A stretch of 64,000 nucleotides of DNA from Jiella mangrovi (GTDB lineage: Bacteria; Pseudomonadota; Alphaproteobacteria; Rhizobiales; Rhizobiaceae). Shown one piece after another: positions 8,698-16,893 of this stretch. Each line of letters begins with the position of its first letter. The first letter of the stretch is position 1. The notes under the pieces were generated by a model, which saw only the letters and a list, made by a program, of their open reading frames with translations, was not told the DNA's origin and did no database searches. The stretch covers positions 496,001 to 560,000 of the forward strand of contig NZ_JAGJCF010000001.1 of assembly GCF_017815135.1 (NCBI RefSeq), written 5' to 3'. Position numbers and translations under genes: made by a program.

Positions 8698-9765
8698 CTA
8701 TCGAACCGGGGCTGGAAGCTCGCCGGTGATCGACGCCTTCCAGTCGTTGAGGAATTTCGCCTTCTTGCGGCTGTCGAGCCAGGTGAGAAGGCTGGGGCGC
8801 AGGCGGATCGGCAAAAGCGAAGTGCTGCCCTCGAACCGGCTCTCGAAGAAGGATTGTGCCCCGGCGCTTTCGACCAGCGGGAACAGAGCGGAATCACGGC
8901 TGACCAACGCCTGGCCCGTATCCGACAGGAGAAACCGGACGAATGCGCCGGCCGCCGCCTTGTGGGCAGATTGCCTGGTGACGAAGACGGAGCGGGTGAA
9001 TACCAGTGCGTAGTCACTGAGAAGCAGGATGCCGAGGCGGGGATCCTCTGTGACCTGCTCGAGGGCATAGGATCCGATAACGTTATAGGCGAGGACAAGC
9101 TTTCCCGATGCGACATCGTCCACCATCGCGCTGGTGCAGCAATAGGTTTTGGCCTTAGCCCGACCAAAGGATTCGATCAGGCGAGAGGCCTGGAAGCCGC
9201 GCTGGGCATCCTGGGTCGCGAACAGGTAGCCGACACCGGAGAGCGCGACGTCGTAGGTGCCGATGCGACCTTCGAAAAAGGCGGGATCATCGCGGATGAG
9301 GCCCGCCAGCTCGGAGCGGGTGGCGGGGAGTGAACGCTCCGCGAAGGCGGCTCGATTGTAGACGAGCGCCACCGGCTCCTGCGTGAACCCGAAGAGCTCG
9401 CCGCGCCAACGCGACCAGTCCGGCGTCTGCGGAACGTTGGCGACGGGGCTGGCCATGCCGCGATTGACCAGATCGACCTGCAGATCCATGGCCGAGGACA
9501 TGATGAGATCGGGCAGGTGCCTGGCCGAAAGAACGGCCTCCTGAAGCTCGGCGGTATTGAATTCGGTATAGCGCAGGGTGATCCCGGGATGGGCGGCCTC
9601 GAATCCGGAGAGGATCGCCGACATGGCGGAGGTGTCCGTGGCGCTCCACACTTCGAGAGTGACAGCGGGCGCATCGGCCTGGCGCTGGACGAACGCGTAG
9701 AGAAAAACGAGCGCTATGCCGACGATGAGGAGACCGGCGAGGAGGACAAGCCGAAGACCTTTCAC
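8698..9765 (-). CDS. ABC-type extracellular solute-binding protein
   Basis: A 355-residue periplasmic binding protein with an N-terminal hydrophobic signal/anchor (VLLAGLLIVGIALVFLYAFV, residues 7-26) and a core resembling iron(III)/sugar-type binding proteins: VTLEVWSATDTSAMSAIL, HPGITLRYTEFNT, DLIMSSAMDLQ. Its start overlaps the stop of the sensor kinase gene by 4 nt (ATGA), so it is the third gene of the regulator-kinase operon. No permease or ATPase accompanies it. This arrangement, a TctD/TctE-type system followed by a lone binding protein, suggests that it presents a ligand to the kinase rather than feeding an ABC importer (inference). Confidence 0.78.
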   Translation of the reverse strand: MKGLRLVLLAGLLIVGIALVFLYAFVQRQADAPAVTLEVWSATDTSAMSAILSGFEAAHPGITLRYTEFNTAELQEAVLSARHLPDLIMSSAMDLQVDLVNRGMASPVANVPQTPDWSRWRGELFGFTQEPVALVYNRAAFAERSLPATRSELAGLIRDDPAFFEGRIGTYDVALSGVGYLFATQDAQRGFQASRLIESFGRAKAKTYCCTSAMVDDVASGKLVLAYNVIGSYALEQVTEDPRLGILLLSDYALVFTRSVFVTRQSAHKAAAGAFVRFLLSDTGQALVSRDSALFPLVESAGAQSFFESRFEGSTSLLPIRLRPSLLTWLDSRKKAKFLNDWKASITGELPAPVR

Positions 9766-11255
9766 GTCTCTGCTCCGGCATTTTGCGGCGGCGTCTTGGG
9801 CAGGATGATTGTTGCCCTAAGGCCGGAGGGCGCCGCGTCCGAAAGCTGAAAGCGCCCCTTGTGGCTTTCGGCCACCGCCGCCACGATCGCAAGGCCGACG
9901 CCGGAACCGCCGCCGGGACCATTCGAAAAGAAGCGTTCGACGACGCGTGGCTTGTCCGCATCGGCAATCCCCGGGCCGCGATCGTCGACCGCGATCGCGC
10001 AACCCGGGCGACCGTCGAGCGATGCCGCCGTCACCCGCAGCGTGATCTGGTTGTCCGGCGGGCCATGGCGCACGGCATTGTCGACAAGGTTCCGCAAGGC
10101 CTCGCGGATCGCGATGGGATCGCCGGTGACCCTGGCGGATGCAGGATCTTCAGGAAGCTCGACGGCGAAATCGATGGTTCCCGCCTTGTCGTCGCGCACG
10201 ATCTCCTCCATCAGGCGGCGCACCAGTTCGGGAAGTTCCACCGGCTGGAACATCTCCTTGTCGGCCCGGTGGATCACCATGGCGTGGCTCAAGAGCTGGT
10301 TGGTCAGACGCACGGTCCGCCGGGCTTGATCGCGGGCGCGAACCACCGCTGCGGCGCCGTTCTCGCCGCCCTCGCCGGCATTTTCCAGATGGCCGTAGAG
10401 AGCCGCGAGGGACGTGCGCATCTGATGGGCGACGTCGGCGATGAAGGATTCGGCCTGACCGCGCGAGAGGTCGAGCCGCCGCATGAAGCCGTTGATGGCG
10501 GTGATCAGACTTTCGACCTCCCGGGGCGGGACGGCGTCGAGCGGCTGAAGATCGTTGGAGTGGCGTGCGCGGATGTCGCGCTCGATGCCGGCCAGCGGAC
10601 GCATGGCAAAGCCGATTCCGGCCCATGCCATGGCAATGCCCGCGATCGACAGGGCGGCGAGCGGCACCAGCCCCTTCACGATCAGATCGCGCTCCATGGC
10701 ATCGCGGGCGACGCGCGTGTGGCCGATCTGCACGCCGATCCATTGCGGTCGGTCTGCACTGAGCAGCGTGCGACCGTTGACGACGAAGCGCAGGGTCTCG
10801 CCGCTATAGGTACTGTCGAAGAAGATCGGATCCTGCAGGGGCAGCGGCCGCTCGAAGAAACCGTCCGTCGGCAGGTCCGCCGTACCCGTCAGCGTCGTGC
10901 CCGCGGCATCGACGATCCGGTAGAACACCCGGTCCTCCTGATCGAGCGCCAGAATCTCCAGCGCCGAGGGCGGCAGATCGATATCGATCCCCTCCGGCGT
11001 CAGCGTGACGCGTTCGAGGATGGCGATCGCCGCGCCGCGCAGGAGCAGATCGTAGGTCTCGTTGGCGGCGCTGCGCGCATAGGTCCACAGGCCGACCGAC
11101 AGGAACGCGATCAACACCGCGAAGGCGGCCATCGAGGCGACGATGAGCCGGCGGCGCAGGGAATAGGCGCGGCGCGGGGATACGGCTGCGAGAAGACCGG
11201 GGGACGCGGCGACGCCGCTTTCGGCCGTCCTCACCCTGGAACGCGTCCCGAACAT
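9762..11255 (-). CDS. tctE: TctE-like sensor histidine kinase
   Basis: A 497-residue membrane histidine kinase. A transmembrane helix at about 34-55 precedes a periplasmic domain of the tricarboxylate-sensor type (residues about 60-195), then a second helix (about 200-222) and a HAMP linker. The HisKA region reads FIADVAHQMRTSLAALYGHL with the phospho-acceptor His, and the ATPase domain shows NLVDNAVRHG, DDRGPGIAD and GSGVGLAIV. The first 30 residues before the helix are unusually long and basic. It lies 3 nt after the response regulator and overlaps the binding-protein gene, forming one operon facing tctCBA. It presumably senses citrate-like acids and controls the transporter. Confidence 0.85.
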   Translation of the reverse strand: MFGTRSRVRTAESGVAASPGLLAAVSPRRAYSLRRRLIVASMAAFAVLIAFLSVGLWTYARSAANETYDLLLRGAAIAILERVTLTPEGIDIDLPPSALEILALDQEDRVFYRIVDAAGTTLTGTADLPTDGFFERPLPLQDPIFFDSTYSGETLRFVVNGRTLLSADRPQWIGVQIGHTRVARDAMERDLIVKGLVPLAALSIAGIAMAWAGIGFAMRPLAGIERDIRARHSNDLQPLDAVPPREVESLITAINGFMRRLDLSRGQAESFIADVAHQMRTSLAALYGHLENAGEGGENGAAAVVRARDQARRTVRLTNQLLSHAMVIHRADKEMFQPVELPELVRRLMEEIVRDDKAGTIDFAVELPEDPASARVTGDPIAIREALRNLVDNAVRHGPPDNQITLRVTAASLDGRPGCAIAVDDRGPGIADADKPRVVERFFSNGPGGGSGVGLAIVAAVAESHKGRFQLSDAAPSGLRATIILPKTPPQNAGAET

Positions 11256-11258
11256 GGC

Positions 11259-11930
11259 TCAGTGATCGCCGATGCTGGCGATATAGCCGAGCCCGCGAAT
11301 GGTCCGGATCGTGATCGGCGAGCCTTCGAGCTTCTTGCGCAGCCGGGTCATGGTCTGCTCGACGGCATTGAGGCTCGGCGCCTCGTCGAAGCTATAGATG
11401 CGGTCGGCGACCTCGTCCTTCGTCATGACGCGGCCGAGATGACCGAGGAACAGCTCCAGCACCTGCACTTCCCGCTGCCGCAGCTCCAGATCGACACCGC
11501 CAAGCGAGGCGCGACGGGCGCCCCGGTCGAAGGTGAAACCGCGATGGACGAAGATGTTGCTGGCCTCGCCCGAACGCCGCCGCACCAGCGCCCGGCATCG
11601 CGCCGACATCTCGCGGAAATCGAAGGGCTTGACCATGTAGTCGTCGGCTCCGACGTCGAGGCCCTCGATGCGGTCATCGATCTCGGAGCGAGCGGTCAAC
11701 ACCAGCACAGGCGTCCGGTCGCCGCGCGCGCGCATCGCCCGCAGCACCTCGTAGCCGTTCATGGAGGGAAGGTTGATGTCGAGGATGACGAGGTCGAAGC
11801 TCGCGTGGCGCAAGAGGGCTTCCGCCTCGGCTCCATCGGATTCAAGGTCGATTGCATGGCCTTCGCCGCGAAATCGTTCCAGCAGAGTCTCGGAAAGATC
11901 GCGGCTGTCTTCGACGAGCAATATCCGCAT
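11259..11930 (-). CDS. tctD: TctD-like OmpR-family response regulator
   Basis: A 223-residue response regulator. The receiver domain has the acidic pair after MRILLVEDSRD, the phospho-accepting Asp in LVILDINLP (residue about 51), Thr in VLTARS and Lys in YMVKPFD. The C-terminal winged helix (RQREVQVLELFLGHLGR, ending IRTIRGLGYIA) marks the OmpR/PhoB class. It is the first gene of the operon with the kinase and the binding protein. It lies divergently to tctC, with 280 bp between, which hold a tandem 11-bp GTCA-containing repeat expected for OmpR-class dimers in head-to-tail array. By analogy with TctD of enteric bacteria it should control tricarboxylate uptake. Confidence 0.88.
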   Translation of the reverse strand: MRILLVEDSRDLSETLLERFRGEGHAIDLESDGAEAEALLRHASFDLVILDINLPSMNGYEVLRAMRARGDRTPVLVLTARSEIDDRIEGLDVGADDYMVKPFDFREMSARCRALVRRRSGEASNIFVHRGFTFDRGARRASLGGVDLELRQREVQVLELFLGHLGRVMTKDEVADRIYSFDEAPSLNAVEQTMTRLRKKLEGSPITIRTIRGLGYIASIGDH

Positions 11931-12011
11931 TGTCGGCGAGCTTTAGCCGGACCCGGCCGGTTTGAGAAGTGGTGTTGCATGCCGCAGCGCACACCGCGAT
12001 CGGTCCAAAGC

Positions 12012-12055
12012 CTGTCAGCTTCCTGTCAGCTTCGAGTCAAGCACCGGTCAGTCAG
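12012..12055 (+). promoter_or_regulatory. Tandem 11-bp direct repeats, candidate OmpR-family operator
   Basis: Four adjacent 11-mers start at 12012, 12023, 12034 and 12045. The first two are identical (CTGTCAGCTTC), and all four keep GTCA at the same phase, one turn of the helix apart. It lies between the start codons of tctD and tctC. Such head-to-tail 11-bp phasing is the known binding pattern of PhoB/OmpR-type regulators, and CTGTCA is also the Pho-box core, so TctD or PhoB could bind here. Confidence 0.6.
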
Positions 12056-12210
12056 ACGGTCTAGGTCGAGCCTGGGAGAGAGGAGCGGCGCGGTGCCTCT
12101 GGAAGGAGGGCGGCGTGCCGTGGCAGCCGGCAGGCGGAAACGCCGAAGAACCGGCAGCCCACATCACACGCACCTCTCTGACCGGTCACAAACCGTTGGG
12201 AGGACCCATC

Positions 12211-13179
12211 ATGAAACTCATTCACATCGCTTCCGCCCTGGCCCTTTCGGCCGTTATCGGCGCTCCGGCCTTCGCCCAGGAGATCGACCGCCCGGAATGC
12301 GTCGCCCCGGCCAAGCCCGGCGGCGGATTTGATCTGACCTGCCGCATCGCCCAACAGGGCCTCGAGAAGCAGTTCGACGGCCCAATGGAAGTCACCTTCC
12401 TTCCCGGCGGCATCGGCGCAGTCGCGATCAACCTGTTCAACACGACCCGGACCGACGATCCCAATGCCATCGTCGCCTTCTCGTCCGGTTCGCTCCTCAA
12501 CATGGCGATCGGCAAGTACGGCCAGTGGGGCGCCGACGACGTGCGCTTCCTGGCGACGGCCGGCACCGACTACGGCGCCGTCATCGTGCGTGCTGACAGC
12601 CCCTATCAGTCCCTCGACGATCTGATGGCCGATCTCGAAAAAGATCCCGGCTCGGTCGTCATGGGCGCCGGTGGCTCGGTCGGCTCGCAGGACTGGATGA
12701 AGGCCGCGATCCTCCTGAAGTCCAAGGAACTCGACCCGCGGAAGATGCGCTACGTCGCCTTCGACGGCGGCGGAGATGCCATTGCCGGCCTGCTCGGCGG
12801 GTCGATCCAGGTCTATTTCGGCGACGTCGGCGAGATGGTCTCGCATCTGGGCACCGGCGAGATGCGCATCCTCGCGGCGATGAGCCCGGAGCGGCTTCCG
12901 GCCCCCTTCAACGATATCGCCACCGCCAAGGAGCTCGGCTACGACGCCGAATGGCCGATCGTGCGCGGCTTCTACATGGGCAAGGACGTGCCGGACGCGG
13001 CCTACGACAAGTGGGTCGAAGCATTCAACGCGGCCTATGGCACCGAAGAATGGTCCAAGCTCGTCAAGGACAAGGGCCTTCTGCCGCTGAACCTGTCGGG
13101 CCAGGAAATGGACGCCGACATGAAAAAGCGCGTCGAGCGCATGACCGGCATCGCCAAGGAAGCCGGCCTGATCCAATAG
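12211..13179 (+). CDS. tctC: Tripartite tricarboxylate transporter substrate-binding protein TctC
   Basis: A 322-residue periplasmic binding protein of the TctC/Bug family with a clean signal peptide (IHIASALALSAVIGAPAFA, cleaved after about residue 21). The family pattern follows: CVAPAKPGGGFDLTCR near the N-terminus, FLPGGIGAVAINLF, and FDGGGDAIAGLLGG. It captures a tricarboxylate or similar acid for the TctAB membrane complex. The start at 12211 has GGGAGG at ideal spacing; the longer frame from 11962 is not coding. It is first of a tctC-tctB-tctA-abrB operon divergent from the two-component system. A 130-nt gap separates it from tctB, as is usual where the binding protein is made in excess. 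Confidence 0.92.
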   Translation: MKLIHIASALALSAVIGAPAFAQEIDRPECVAPAKPGGGFDLTCRIAQQGLEKQFDGPMEVTFLPGGIGAVAINLFNTTRTDDPNAIVAFSSGSLLNMAIGKYGQWGADDVRFLATAGTDYGAVIVRADSPYQSLDDLMADLEKDPGSVVMGAGGSVGSQDWMKAAILLKSKELDPRKMRYVAFDGGGDAIAGLLGGSIQVYFGDVGEMVSHLGTGEMRILAAMSPERLPAPFNDIATAKELGYDAEWPIVRGFYMGKDVPDAAYDKWVEAFNAAYGTEEWSKLVKDKGLLPLNLSGQEMDADMKKRVERMTGIAKEAGLIQ

Positions 13180-13327
13180 TCCTCCCGGACTGACGTACGG
13201 GCCGCGTTGATCGTCTGAAAGGCGCATCGCGGCCCGTGCCTGACGTTTTGCGACAAGCTTCGCCCCGCCCGAATTCGAAGGGCCTCGCGGAGCGCGATCG
13301 CCTTCCCTTTTGATGTCGGAGCAGTTC

Positions 13328-13768
13328 ATGGCAGACCGGATATTTGCCGGCGTGCTTCTCCTGGTGGCGATCGGCTACACGATCATTGCCTTCACGGTGA
13401 TCCGCGCCCCGTTCCAATACGACCCGCTGGGCCCGGAGAGCTGGCCGCGCATTCTCGGCCTCGTCGCGATCCCGTGCATCCTCTTCGTCCTCGTGCGGCC
13501 CGACGTCGAAACGTTCGGCATGCCGCTGCGGACATGGGGGCGGCTTGCGGCACTGGTCGTGATGCTCTCGGGTTATGCCTATCTGTTCCAGCCGCTGGGC
13601 TTCATTCTGGCGACCATCGTATTCTGCATGGCGCTTGCACTGATGCTCGGCTCGCGCATCGTTCCGGCGCTGGCTTTCAGCGTGGGGATCGGCCTCGGCG
13701 GGTATTTTCTCTGCACCAAGCTGCTCGATCTCAACCTGCCTGCGGGCATCTTGACGTTTCTGAGGTGA
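13328..13768 (+). CDS. tctB: Tripartite tricarboxylate transporter small membrane subunit TctB
   Basis: A 146-residue protein with four hydrophobic helices (about residues 5-25, 38-55, 72-90 and 95-135), the size and topology of TctB. The N-terminus ADRIFAGVLLLVAIGYTI and the YDPLGPESWPRILG segment between helices 1 and 2 are typical of the family. It is the small inner-membrane partner of TctA, using the proton or sodium gradient. The ATG at 13328 is preferred (GGAG six bases upstream) over an in-frame ATG at 13313. tctA follows after 8 nt. Confidence 0.88.
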   Translation: MADRIFAGVLLLVAIGYTIIAFTVIRAPFQYDPLGPESWPRILGLVAIPCILFVLVRPDVETFGMPLRTWGRLAALVVMLSGYAYLFQPLGFILATIVFCMALALMLGSRIVPALAFSVGIGLGGYFLCTKLLDLNLPAGILTFLR

Positions 13769-13776
13769 GTTGAACC

Positions 13777-15300
13777 ATGGACGCTGTCTTTTCTGGTCTC
13801 GCCTCGGGCTTTGCCGTCGCGCTCGATCCCTTCAACCTCTTCCTCGTCCTCGCCGGCTGCTTCGCCGGAACGCTGATCGGCGCCCTGCCCGGCATCGGCC
13901 CGATCAACGGCGTGGCCATCCTGCTGCCGATTGCCTACGGCCTCGGCTTCAAGCCGGAATCGGCCATCATCCTTCTCGCCGGGATCTATTACGGTGCCGA
14001 GTATGGCGGGCGAATTTCCTCGATCCTGCTCAACGTGCCAGGCGATGCCGGCGCGGTGATGACGACCCTCGACGGCAACCCGATGGCCCGCAACGGCGAG
14101 GCCGGGAAGGCGCTGTCGCTCTCGGCCGTGGCGTCCTTCATCGGCGGCACTTTCGCCGTCATCCTGATGAGCTTCTTCGGGCCCGCGCTCGCCTCCTACG
14201 CCATCCACTTCTCGCCATCCGACTACGTGGCGCTGATGGTCTTCGCCTTCGCCTCGCTCGCCTCGCTGGTCGGCTCCAACCCGGTGAAGACGCTGCTCGG
14301 CGCCGTCATCGGCCTGATGCTCGCCTCGATCGGCATCGACGCGAATACCGGCGTGCCCCGTTTCACCTTCGGCATTCCCGACATCCTCGCCGGCATCGAC
14401 TTCCTGGTCGTGGTCATCGGCCTGTTCGGCATGGCCGAGCTGATCCACCTCGTCGAGCAGCAGGCCGCAGGTACGCTCAAGACCCTGAAGATCGACAAGA
14501 GCTTCGTGACGTTGAAGGATCTGGCCTTCGTGAAATGGACGATCCTGCGCGGATCTGTCATCGGCTTCTTCATCGGAATCCTTCCCGGCACCGGCGCCTC
14601 GGTGGCCTCGGCCGTCGCCTACGGCGCCGAAAAACGGGCGGCCACCGATTCCTCGAAGTTCGGCGAAGGCGACATGCGCGGCCTCGCCGCGCCGGAAGCG
14701 GCCAACAACGCTTCGGCCGGCGGCGCCATGGTGCCGATGCTGACGCTCGGCATCCCCGGATCAGGAACGACCGCGATCCTTCTCGGCGCGCTCTTGCTCT
14801 TCAACGTCACGCCCGGCCCGCTGATGTTCACCCAGCGCCCGGAAATCGCCTGGGGCCTGATCGCCTCGATGTATATCGGCAATATCGCGCTTCTGATCAT
14901 CAACCTGCCGCTGGTCGGGCTGTTCGCGCGGCTTCTGACGATCCCGCAGCAGTTCCTGACGCCGCTGATCGCCGTTCTCGCCTTCGTCGGCGTATACTCG
15001 GTCGTATCGAACCCGCATGATCTTTACATGATCATCGCTCTCGGTGTGTTCGGCTGGTTCCTGCGCAAGCTGCAGTTCAGCCTTGCGCCGGTGATCCTCG
15101 GCTTCGTCCTTGGCGGCCTCTTCGAGGACAATCTGCGCCGCGCTCTGTCGATTTCGGCCGGAGACTGGACGATCCTCCTGTCCTCCTGGAACAGCATCGC
15201 CCTCTATGGCCTGGCACTGCTCGTCGTCGTCGTCCCGATTGTCCTTGGCCGCAGGAAGCGCAACCGGGCGGAGGACGAAGCGCCGAAGGCGCCTGCATGA
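13777..15300 (+). CDS. tctA: Tripartite tricarboxylate transporter large permease TctA
   Basis: A 507-residue polytopic inner-membrane permease of the TctA family with about 11-12 hydrophobic helices. Conserved stretches include GTLIGALPGIGPINGVAILLP near residue 35, ILLAGIYYGAEYGGRISSILLNVPG near 65-90, and a second GxLPGTG-like loop (FIGILPGTGASVASAVAYG) near 265. A matching AAPEAANNASAGGAMVPMLTLGIPGSGTTA region follows near 310-335. The length is standard. GAGGTGAG precedes the ATG. The last codons overlap the next gene (ATGA), so the AbrB-like protein belongs to the same transcript. It carries out transport of the TctC-bound acid. Confidence 0.93.
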   Translation: MDAVFSGLASGFAVALDPFNLFLVLAGCFAGTLIGALPGIGPINGVAILLPIAYGLGFKPESAIILLAGIYYGAEYGGRISSILLNVPGDAGAVMTTLDGNPMARNGEAGKALSLSAVASFIGGTFAVILMSFFGPALASYAIHFSPSDYVALMVFAFASLASLVGSNPVKTLLGAVIGLMLASIGIDANTGVPRFTFGIPDILAGIDFLVVVIGLFGMAELIHLVEQQAAGTLKTLKIDKSFVTLKDLAFVKWTILRGSVIGFFIGILPGTGASVASAVAYGAEKRAATDSSKFGEGDMRGLAAPEAANNASAGGAMVPMLTLGIPGSGTTAILLGALLLFNVTPGPLMFTQRPEIAWGLIASMYIGNIALLIINLPLVGLFARLLTIPQQFLTPLIAVLAFVGVYSVVSNPHDLYMIIALGVFGWFLRKLQFSLAPVILGFVLGGLFEDNLRRALSISAGDWTILLSSWNSIALYGLALLVVVVPIVLGRRKRNRAEDEAPKAPA

Positions 15301-16355
15301 TCCAGAAATACCGGCCGGTATTGCTGGCCATGGGAGCCGCACTTGCGGGTGCGGCTGTCTTTCAGGAAATCGGCGTGCCGGCGGGCCCGCTGGTCGGATC
15401 GACCCTCGCCGTCACCAGCCTTGCCGCTTGCGGGCTTTCTCCGAAGGTGCCGACGAAGCTGCGCAATCTCGCCTTCACCACCATCGGCGTGACGTTGGGG
15501 GCCGGCGTCACGACGCACTTCCTCAGCGATATCCTGCGCTTTCCGATCAGCCTCCTGGCTCTCACTATGACGATGATTGCCGTCATGGTGATTTCGTCCG
15601 CGGTGCTGCGCCGCTACTTCGGAACGAACCGTGGCACGTCCGTCCTGGCGACGTCGCCGGGAGCGCTGTCCTACAGCTTGTCGCTGGCAGCCGACCGGCC
15701 GAAGGGGGAGATAGACACACCCTTCGTGATGGTGCTGCAAAGCCTTCGCCTGCTCATCATCACGGTCGCCCTGCCCCCGCTCGTCGCGCTCATCGAACAC
15801 GATACCGGCGGCGGTGTGGTCGCCCTGGCGCCGCACACCCTGCCTCTCGCCTTGAGCCTCGTCCTCATCGCGATCGCGGTCGCGGCCGGCCTTCTCCTCG
15901 AAGCCGTCCGGATCCCGGCGGCATTCCTGATGGCGGGAATTCTGATCAGCGGGCTTGGGCATGGGGTCGGCTGGCTCGAGGGACGTCCCTCGCCGGTTCT
16001 GACCTTCATCGGCTTCGCCCTGGCCGGCGCGGTCATCGGCGCAAGGTTCGCCGGCGTTACCCGGGCGCAGATCCGCGATCTCTTCGTCGCGGGCGCCGTC
16101 GTCACCGCGGTGGCGGTCGTCCTGTCCGGCCTCGTCAGCTTTTTCGTCGCAAGACTTCTGGGGCTTCCCTTCGGCCAGGTCTGGGTCTCCTTTGCCCCAG
16201 GCGGTGTCGAGGGCATGAGCGCCATGGCCCTGTCGCTCGGCTACGACCCGGCCTATGTCGCCACCCATCATATTTTCAGGCTGCTGCTTCTTCTGGCGAT
16301 CCTGCCGATGTTCATACGCAACGGTCCGAAAGACCGGGAAGGAACGACGTCATAG
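15297..16355 (+). CDS. AbrB-family (PF05145-type) membrane protein
   Basis: A 352-residue hydrophobic protein with about ten helices built as two similar halves (PAGPLVGSTLA near residue 28; IPAAFLMAGILISGLG near 205), the pattern of the family annotated AbrB/ammonia monooxygenase. GALSYSLSLAADR and APGGVEGMSAMALSLGYDPAYVATHHIFRLLLL are the family signatures. Despite the family name it is neither a transcription factor nor an oxygenase; its function is unproved, and transport or regulation at the membrane has been suggested. The 4-nt overlap with tctA ties it to tricarboxylate uptake. A hairpin ten bases beyond the stop probably ends the operon. Confidence 0.85.
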   Translation: MIQKYRPVLLAMGAALAGAAVFQEIGVPAGPLVGSTLAVTSLAACGLSPKVPTKLRNLAFTTIGVTLGAGVTTHFLSDILRFPISLLALTMTMIAVMVISSAVLRRYFGTNRGTSVLATSPGALSYSLSLAADRPKGEIDTPFVMVLQSLRLLIITVALPPLVALIEHDTGGGVVALAPHTLPLALSLVLIAIAVAAGLLLEAVRIPAAFLMAGILISGLGHGVGWLEGRPSPVLTFIGFALAGAVIGARFAGVTRAQIRDLFVAGAVVTAVAVVLSGLVSFFVARLLGLPFGQVWVSFAPGGVEGMSAMALSLGYDPAYVATHHIFRLLLLLAILPMFIRNGPKDREGTTS

Positions 16356-16365
16356 GGCATTGGCA

Positions 16366-16388
16366 GTGAAAGCCGGTTCGGCTTTCAC
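16366..16388 (+). terminator. Hairpin after the tct operon
   Basis: A perfect 9-bp stem (GTGAAAGCC paired with GGCTTTCAC) with a 5-nt loop starts 10 nt past the AbrB-like stop codon. No T-tract follows, so it is either a weak terminator or an RNA-stabilising 3-prime end. Confidence 0.45.
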
Positions 16389-16893
16389 GTGCGGACAATG
16401 CGGGTCGGCAAAACGATGAGGGTTTCAGGCGAAATCGTGTTCGCCGGACGCCCTTGATGCGGCGTCGCCCCATCTGTGTGTCCCGGCCTTCGCATCGGAC
16501 TACCGTCATCTCTGGCCGACCGGCATCGTGAACGGCGACACGCTCATCTCGGTGATGATCGATGCCTCGAGATCTGTTGCCCGAAGGGTCGGCCAGTCTC
16601 CTGGCGTAACCGGAACGATCTGGCGCCGAAGGACATCGCTTGATTGCCTGATGAGGGTGGCGAAAGGCTGCGAGTCCGTCTGGACCAGGGTCTCTGGATT
16701 CCAGCTTCGGCCTGTCTGTGCGACATGCAGATCAAGGGTGTGTTCCCGAAGCGTTTCTCGGGGAGGATTTCGGCGAGTGCGATGCGGGCCTGACGCCGAT
16801 CATGCCAGGCCGGCCGCCGATCTCTGCTTCGAGCGTTTCCGGCGAAGACGAGCTAGCTGAAACCCACGTCGCTTAGCCGAGCGTCGCGAGCCG
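16389..16893. other. Convergent intergenic region, no gene recognised
   Basis: About 500 bases between the tct operon and the 3-prime end of the giant RTX gene. A 110-codon open frame at 16528-16860 has arginine/cysteine-rich composition typical of a shadow frame, with no family resemblance and no ribosome site. Nothing convincing was seen. Confidence 0.5.

Noticed and set aside
9783-12332. An 849-codon plus-strand open frame across the kinase and regulator genes
   Set aside because: It runs antisense through two well-supported genes and the tandem operator; no domain is visible.
16528-16860. 110-codon open frame in the convergent gap after the tct operon
   Set aside because: No ribosome site, domain or plausible composition.
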